NCBI RefSeq assembly: GCF_003576645.1
Contig: NC_044927.1
Location: forward strand, 19,268,217-19,332,216
DNA length: 64,000 bases
Origin: Ipomoea triloba
Taxonomy: Eukaryota; Streptophyta; Magnoliopsida; Solanales; Convolvulaceae
Direction: 5' to 3'
In this document: one piece after another, positions 56,858-64,000 of the stretch
Numbering within the stretch: the stretch's first letter is position 1
Layout of the letters: each line of letters begins with the position of its first letter
Program-made: the position numbers and the translations under genes
Notes under the pieces: generated by a model
The model's database searches: none
What the model saw: the letters and a program-made list of their open reading frames with translations, nothing else
What the model was told of the DNA's origin: nothing

Positions 56858-57299
56858 ACTTGTGTGAGACCGTCTCACGGATCTTTATTCGTGAGACGTG
56901 TCGGGTCGGGTCAAAGCACCATGTAAATGTCATACTTATATGTGCAAATCTCACACTTATATGCTCAAATATAACACTAATCAAAAATACAATTTTTGTT
57001 ACTTATAAGAAAAAAAGTAATACATTTTTCATAATAAGTAATGCTGACAAGTACCTCTCACTTATAAGGGCAAATATAATACTTTTGAGGAAAAATGTAA
57101 TACTTTTAAATCGAAATGTAAAAGTATTGTATTTTCCCTTAAAAGTATTACATTTACCCTAATAAGTAACAAAAATTTTATTCCTGATTAGTATTACATT
57201 TGAGCATATAAGTATGGTATTTGTGCATATAAGTGTTACATTTGCATCTTGACCCGACCCGTCTCGACCCGTCTCATGGTGAGACGGTCTCACACAAGT
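56858..57299. mobile_element. 442-bp MITE with GTGAGACCGTCTCAC termini
   Basis: ACTTGTGTGAGACCGTCTCA at the left, its exact inverse at the right, followed on both sides by GGGTCGGGTCAA-type blocks. The interior has short 'aagtaatactttt' inverted repeats. The 100-aa frame across it is TE-derived noise. Confidence 0.92.
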
Positions 57300-57441
57300 T
57301 TTTGCCCCATTATAATTAAGAATATAATTAGCGGGTAATTAATGAATCCAGTATAAATATTATATTTGATATTGACCTGACATGTCTCACTGACAAGGAT
57401 CTGTAATAAAGTCTGACACAAGTTTTTACCAATATAATATG

Positions 57442-57725
57442 GGGGTGTTTGATTATTGGCTTATAAGCCAAATTTTAGCTTATTTGACCAAATTTAGCTT
57501 TTTGACCATCCAATAAGCTATTTTGAAGTGTTTGGTAAATGGCTTATTGGTTTTGGCTTATTGGGTCAATAAGCTGAAAATTGAAAAGCTAATGAATATA
57601 GCTTTTTGTATTAGCTTATTGGGAACAATAGGTACATTGACTATTTTATCCTTTGAAATCAATGGGATTTATTTTTAAATGGGTGGTGTGTTTGTTATTT
57701 TATAATAATAATAATAATGATGATG

Positions 57726-57787
<62 letters not shown>

Positions 57788-57808
57788 CGGGTGATGGATT
57801 TGTCATTT

Positions 57809-57850
<42 letters not shown>

Positions 57851-58217
57851 GAAAAAAAATATGTAATAAAAATTGTTTTAGAATACTAGTACATCGTTTA
57901 ATAAGAGTTAAATAAACAAAAATAATTAAGTTATGTCTTTAAAAAAAGTATGGATGATATCCAAATTTTATAATTATTTATTAATAAGAGTTTATCTTCT
58001 TGTTATATTTAAAGGTTGAAATAATACAATACACTCATACTCTTAAATGTCATTTTACATTCAATCAGCTACTAGTAAACAGCTAATTTACCAAACAGTT
58101 TTTTATAACCAGCTAATACAACCAGCTGGTCAAACCAGTTAACGCAATCAGCCATCAGCTACTAACTAAACCAACCAGCTATCAGCTATAAGCTATCAGC
58201 CGTTTGCCAAACACCCC
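57442..58217. mobile_element. hAT-type MITE with internal (AAT)n expansions
   Basis: GGGGTGTTTG at the left and CAAACACCCC at the right are inverted. The subterminal sequence is rich in GCTTAT and AGCTATCAGCT. (AAT)n tracts at 57703-57786 and 57810-57850 separate the arms. Confidence 0.75.
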
Positions 58218-58935
58218 TATATATACCATGTGTGTATTGATGAAATACAAGAATTAATACTAGGATTGTTTATTATTGTCAGTCTCTTCAAAGTCGTGTG
58301 TGTTTTCACTATCTTAAAATTCATGAGGGAGTTTTTTTTGTCACCCTTAGAAATCTTATTCGACATGAACATGATTAGTCTCGATGTGTGGTATCTTAGT
58401 GTACTTTGATTAAGAAAATCAGTGGCTTGGCAAACAAAAGCTAAGCTTCGTATTTCTTTTAATCTCCTTGTTTTTTCTATATGTTTAATTTGTTTTTTCT
58501 ATATGTTTAAAGAGTGCCCGTTAGTTGACGTTGCCTCTATTTCCCAGCAGATAGTGTATCAAATTTTCACACTCAACAACTCCTTTTTAACTCCAATCAC
58601 ATTTTTTTATCCTTATAATGAAGAAGCAGTTGTGGGCCGGATTGGAGTTGGTCGATCAGATCAGATCAGAGGCAATATGAACGTAACACAACTCAGCAAA
58701 TGAGCAGCTAGCCATGGAATTATTATTGCTTTGTATTGTAGAATACAAGCAGCTCATCTTCATCAAAATTAAATCCATCCTATCCGCCATTACTAACTGC
58801 AAGCTAGCTAGTTGCATTGCATGCAATGAATTCCCAGCTGGGGGTTTCAATAATATATCAAAATCGAAATTTTCTTTCATTGAAATCTAAAAAATCATTG
58901 TAGTTTGAGCTGGCTAGCTAGAAAGCTATAATAAT
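58218..58935. other. Interval without recognised gene
   Basis: An open frame at 58422-58703 (plus, 93 codons, hydrophobic start then Pro/Phe-rich) has no family I recognise and no neighbouring exons. Treated as chance. Confidence 0.35.
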
Positions 58936-59150
58936 AACCCGGGCAGTGTGGTTGAGTGGAAGAGACTCATTCATCCTTAACCAAAGGTCAATGGTTCGAT
59001 CCTTGAATTGGCTTTGAGTATAGAACAGCCTTAAATCTCAAGCCAACTAGCGCATGTCCCACCCAATAGAGGTGCCTACAATCTAGTGGAGGGGATTAGT
59101 CACTGTATCCCGACGGTAGAAACCCTAGGCTATACCCAAAATAAAAAGAA
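58936..59150 (+). mobile_element. tRNA-derived SINE, second family
   Basis: A box GTGTGGTTGAGTGG and B box GGTTCGATCC at the head. The body 'gccttaaatctcaagccaact..gtgcctacaat..gtggaggggattagtcactgt' ends in an A-rich tail. A truncated relative ('ccttaaatctcctgtgggtgcctacaattcag..attagtcactgtg') lies at 60028-60080. Confidence 0.75.
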
Positions 59151-62100
59151 AGCAACCGGTACAAGGGGTGGTTAAAAAAATACAAACTTGTAATCACAAA
59201 GTTACATGTTCAAATCCCTGCAGCTTTCTTGATTTGAACCGGTCAGCTAGGCAACTTAGGTTTACCCAATGCACACCCATCAGTAGTGGCTGGAAAAAAA
59301 AAGAAGTCAACGGGCATGATCACAATTACTTCTACATGCAAGCTACGTTGATAGTAGTGCAATGAAGAACAATATATAGTATGGCATTTATGGAGCCATG
59401 CCATGACAGGCCAGCACCGAAAGGTGGCATGGGGATGTTGATAGTTGATTAGTTGGTACAGAATTGCGCTGCAGAAGAAGTAACGTTGCAGATAAGAGGG
59501 CGGAGAGAATAACAATGAAATCCTATTTGTTACATTATATTCTTTAATTTGTGATAATGCATGCCACGTTAACTGTACTATCATTATCGTTCTTCGTGGT
59601 TTCCAATAGAGTATAGCATTGACTTTGAAGCCATATTCAATTCATAGCCTGCAAACAAAAATATATTCCAGAATTTAGTGAAGCCGAGCGCTGACTTTTT
59701 ACTATACGCAGTACTTGAGGATAGATGATGCATGTGTTCTTAGGTTACTGATTAGATCTTTGCGCTCTTGAATATGTATATAATGCATTATATATCCACC
59801 GCATCGTGGAACGACAGCCTTCTTGAATCCTAGGTTGTCCAAAGAAAAGGCAGGCTATCTCACATGACAACTTCAAAGGACCTGAAACTTAATTAGTTTG
59901 GCAAATGGTCAAAAGAGGCCGGCGATTGAGGTGGGAAATTAAAGGTGCAGTGGTGTGACATGATGATGAGATAAAAGGAAAGTACGTGATGCATGTATTG
60001 ATCTACGGTGGATATGGACTAGAGAGCAACCTTAAATCTCCTGTGGGTGCCTACAATTCAGTGGGAAATTAGTCACTGTGACAAAATATTTTTCCTCACA
60101 TTTTTTTTGTTACTATAAAAATTCGTAGCCACTACCAAGGTGCTAACCGAGTAAACTCAAACGTGTGTAATATACTAATATAATGAGATGTAAACAAAGT
60201 TCTTCACTGTGAATGTGGAGCAAATGAGATCTCCAATTTCTCACAACTTTCTTGCCCATAGCATTCACCATATGAAAGAAATGGTCCCTTGCATTAACAT
60301 CGTTTTTCTTTTCCTTTTTAGTCTTCTCAATTTTCATTTCTAAGTCATTTTCAAAGGTTCGAAACATAGCTAGGTTCACCACTATCCAACCTCTCACTTG
60401 AAGCCCACACAGCTATACGAAAAAATGACACATTTTAGGTGTGGTCATGTTATTTTAATGATTTTTTTTTTGGGTTAATAATCTCGTGTACATTCTTGAA
60501 CAATCAAATTTGCAAGTGAGTTTTATAAAGCTTGCAAAATATTTATTTAAAAAAAGAAAAAATAATGCACGGCTGTGGTATAAAAAAAAGTGCAGATGCT
60601 ATGAGAGTTAGCATGTTAATTAGCTGGCCTGGCCTTATTATAAAGTCTGCAAAATATTTGAAAAAGAAGCATAATACATGTTACGATTTAAGAGTTGGTA
60701 CTTTAAAATGATAGGTTTCACACATGAACTTATAAAGCTTATAAATATTTTCAATCATAGGACAATTAAGATTTAAGAATAAATGCCAAACACTTTGTGC
60801 TCAGATGACATGTAATGGTTTTGTCATGAGGTCGAGCCTTAGTGCGTGGAGCCAGTATCTACTCTTTGTAGATTTAATTATGAGTAGTGTAGATTTTAGT
60901 TTACCAAAAACATTTAATTATGAGTAGTGTAGATTTTAGTGTTTAAGTTTGCATAGTAAAGTTTGTGATAATCACGAAAATGTCACAACGTTTTTTTTTT
61001 TTAAATATGATATGATCCGTCCGATTTTTCCAGATGTAAGGCTAAGATTGGTTCTTTGTTTTCACCTAAGAAATTGTTCTCATATGATCCAATACCTATA
61101 TGTATATAATCTGGCTCAAATGAGGAGGACTAGACTTCTTGTGAGAACTTGCAGACTAATTTATTTATCCATTTAGAATGATCAAGGGTTAACATTAAAT
61201 TAAAAAGTGTGGTAGCTTTTTCTATAATTATTATACTACACTGGAAAACTTGATAGTGCTTTTGAGAATAACTAATAATGGACTCATGATAATGACAAAA
61301 ACTCCTATGAGACCATTTCTAACTAACAATGAACTCATGATAATGGCAAAAACTCCTATGATAGACCGTTTCATTGATCATCATCTGTGACATAGGTCGA
61401 AATTTTCACAACTATTACACATTCCCTCATAAAAGTAACTCTACAACCTCTAAATATATATTAGATTTTGATTTAAAAGTATTATGTTTTTCTCAAAGGT
61501 ATCACATATGTCATAATAAGTATTACACTTTCACTCTCCGCCACCATCGGCATTCAATCCTGTGACCTTTCATTTGATATGGTAACAAATTAAATGTGTC
61601 ATTTCACTACATAGTAGTTGGCTTATAAGTAACTTTTTAATCCTTAAATATTACATTTTGCTTTAAAAGTATTGCATTTTACCCTGCACAAGTATAAGTT
61701 TTACAATTTCCATCATAAGTAACAATTAATATAATCAACATATATGGTTGGTGTAATGGTTCAACATCTTGTCCCTTAAACATGAGGTTGGGGGTATGAT
61801 CCCCACCCACGTCCACTTAGTGTGTTGACTATACAATTTATCTATGATTTTTATTGACATGTGTCACTGAGTGTTTACCAATGCACCATAATAATTACAA
61901 AAATGTCACCTCATTTTTACAATTTTTAACATAGTAAAAATGTTAAGTCTGATTATATATATATGTATAGTCTTACTTTCTTTTTGCGCATAAATGTATT
62001 GTCGAGTGACATAAACTAATAACTTTATAAATAAATTACCTTAGCTTCCATGTACTCATTTAAGCGCTCTATTAGTAATTTAATTTATGTTAGGTGTATA

Positions 62101-63512
62101 CTTAGTAAACAATTACGTATACTAGCGGCAAATCTATAAAGTGGCTCCACATACATCAAATAACAATATAATCGGTGCATTATTATTAATTAATAGCAAA
62201 AATGTCAAAATAGAGGAATGACTAACAATCAGAAGTTTGAATTTACGCTCAAAAAGAAAAAATCTGTGGTTTGAATTGGCACAGGGTCCGAACACATGCA
62301 GGAAGGTCAAGTTGGAAACTACAAGGTCTTGGAATCTAGTTGGGAGAAAGCTTTTGATCCCAGAAATGGATGGGATGGTTGGAAATGACTAATGAGTAGT
62401 TGGGAACATCAAAGAAACCAATCGTTAAAGAACATGTGTTGTCTTCTCCGATCCCAGGAACTTGTGTTTCTTCCCTCCCTCACTTGTACAATTGTATAAC
62501 ATTAATCATGCGCCGCTAAAATTGAGTAAATTGTGTCACCAATTTGGGTAGTTGATAGCACTATTCAATCAAAATATCATTGGCCATGATAAGTCAATTT
62601 TAAATAATTTGATAAAGTTTTGCTTGTCATTAGACTACTTTTAACATTGGTTCCTAAAATAAATCTGGAATGGATAACATGTCCATTTCATTGTATGTTA
62701 GTACATTTTGTTTTTGAGAAATATTGTTCGCGTGTATAAGCTATTCCATGGCTCCATCTAGTATTAAGCTACTCATGAGTTTTCAATAATAACTTTTTTT
62801 AATTTTCTATTTTACCCTAATTCAACCTAAAATATGTTTAGTTTTTTTTTTCTTCCTATAACAATATATAAATATAAATATAAATATACACGAGAAGGAT
62901 AATTTGACTTATGACAAAATAGACATTGTTTCGTCATAATTGATCATCATAATAAAGTGATTTTTTTTTTCTTAGTATTGATGCTGCTCGATGATTATAG
63001 TGGATAAGAAGATTCATTATGTGATTGTTCTTTTGTTCCGTGATTTTTTTAAAGGATAACTTGTTTGAAATTTATTATGCATTATTAAGAAGGCTTGTAT
63101 TTCTTTTGATTATTTTGTTGAAACATAAAAAAGCTTATGTGATTGTTCTTTTTGATAATAATCTCTCGAGACTAATTCATTGAATCATAAGCGGAAACGT
63201 TTACAAGAAAGATTAATGGAATGGACAAACATTCCTTACAGTCAGACATAGAAACAAATTTCCTAACAATGTTATCGAAAACTTGAATCGCAGACTGTTT
63301 CACAAATTTGAAGCGAAGTCGACAGGAGCACTCCAAGCTTATGTGATTGTTCTTTTAAATATTATTAAATGTTTTTCAAAAAAGACAAGGCTTGTATTTC
63401 ATTTGATTATTTTGTTGAAAAATAAAAAAGCTTATGTGATTGTTCTTTTAAATATTATTTAATGTTTTTCAAAAAAACTGTGTTTCTTGTATGAATATTT
63501 TCTTTGGTAACA

Positions 63513-63518
<6 letters not shown>
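59151..63518. other. Gene-free region with scattered retroposon heads
   Basis: No coding gene recognised. tRNA-like heads with B-box-like motifs occur near 59165-59230 (TTCAAATCC), 60800-60840 (GGTCGAGCC) and 61745-61810 (GTATGATCCCC). Relics of TE ends occur at 61040-61140. 63050-63480 holds duplicated 'aagcttatgtgattgttctttt' units (three copies). Confidence 0.4.
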
Positions 63519-63560
<42 letters not shown>

Positions 63561-63562
63561 AG
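63519..63562. repeat. (AAT)n/(ATT)n palindromic microsatellite
   Basis: AAT units turn into ATT units at about 63540, making a perfect inverted repeat able to form a hairpin. Followed by hAT-MITE-like AGCTTTTTGATAAGCTGATA. Confidence 0.9.
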
Positions 63563-64000
63563 GGGCATTTATGTCTTTTAAAAACATAATATTAAAATAT
63601 AAAATAGTGAAATCAATATATTTTATGCTGTTAAGCTAGTTGTTATGTTTAAAAGTGTTTGGTAAAATTAGCTTTTTGATAAGCTGATAAATGTAAAAAG
63701 ACTAAAAAGGACATCTTCATACAATTTAAACAGTTTTAAATTTAAATAGGTTTGTTTATGTAATAAAATATAAAATAGTGAAATCAATATATTTTAATAA
63801 AATATAAAGTAAGAACATATATTTGAAAACATATAAAGTAAAACAAAATGTTTATAATTCATAAGATTAGTTCATACAAAAATCAATGTTCAAACACAAA
63901 TGCCAAATTGAAATTATGAAGAGAAATAAGTCAAAAAGGTTTAGCCAAAAAGGTTTTAATTGGGAAGGGTAAATGATGTCATTTCATTAAAATAATAAGG

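Noticed and set aside
56860..57162. 100-codon plus-strand frame
   Set aside because: Lies entirely within the 442-bp MITE and starts in its terminal inverted repeat.
57653..57889. Poly-Asn/poly-Ile frame
   Set aside because: (AAT)n expansion inside the hAT-type MITE.
58422..58703. 93-codon frame starting with a hydrophobic stretch
   Set aside because: No recognised family, no splice partners, AT-rich context. It could be chance, and there is not enough support to call a gene.
59243..59584. 113-codon minus-strand frame
   Set aside because: Poly-Phe run from an A-run and no recognisable domain; probably chance.

Overview
This is nuclear DNA from a flowering plant, most likely a eudicot. It is AT-rich and has GT-AG introns, plant-type GH9 and DWARF27-like genes, plant tRNA genes, and layers of plant transposons (LTR elements, an L1-type LINE, SINEs, hAT, MULE, Helitrons, MITEs). 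The family cannot be fixed from sequence alone. Most open frames in the window are TE remnants or chance.

Layout. (1) 1-395: edge of an LTR retrotransposon with a tRNA-Asp primer-binding site. (2) 893-3417, minus: an intact six-exon GH9 endo-beta-1,4-glucanase gene (494 aa). (3) 3.5-10.9 kb: gene-free, with SINEs, foldbacks and a GC-rich LTR-like block. (4) 10.9-17.35 kb: a hAT-like element (8-bp TSD) stuffed with Helitron, SINE and two unusual TA-microsatellite-flanked elements. (5) 17.35-19.88 kb: a duplicated segment holding a 5'-truncated D27-like pseudogene and a tRNA-Leu(UAA) gene. (6) 20.2-25.2 kb: a dead LINE split by a solo LTR. (7) 25.3-33.7 kb: Helitrons and a third TA-flanked element. 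(8) 33.7-39.05 kb: the second copy of the duplicated segment, broken by a gag-only Ty3/gypsy element. It carries the last five exons of an intact D27-like gene whose first exon is at 43079-43474.

The 4.2-kb first intron of that gene holds an antisense tRNA-Leu and a four-deep nest: a MITE contains a hAT-like element, which contains a Helitron, which contains a MULE, which carries a captured R2R3-MYB exon.

(9) 46.26-54.44 kb: the most striking locus, a tandem array with 32 visible tRNA-Val(CAC)-like units. Eighteen central units appear identical at a 231-bp period but have damaged tRNA folds and B boxes; structurally sound copies sit at the two edges. A 484-bp assembly gap lies inside the array. 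(10) 54.5-64 kb: gene-free, with MITEs and SINEs.

Functionally the window holds two complete protein genes, a secreted cell-wall hydrolase and a plastid carotenoid-isomerase-like protein. It also holds two tRNA-Leu genes and an expanded, mostly degenerate tRNA-Val family. No operon-like cooperation is expected.
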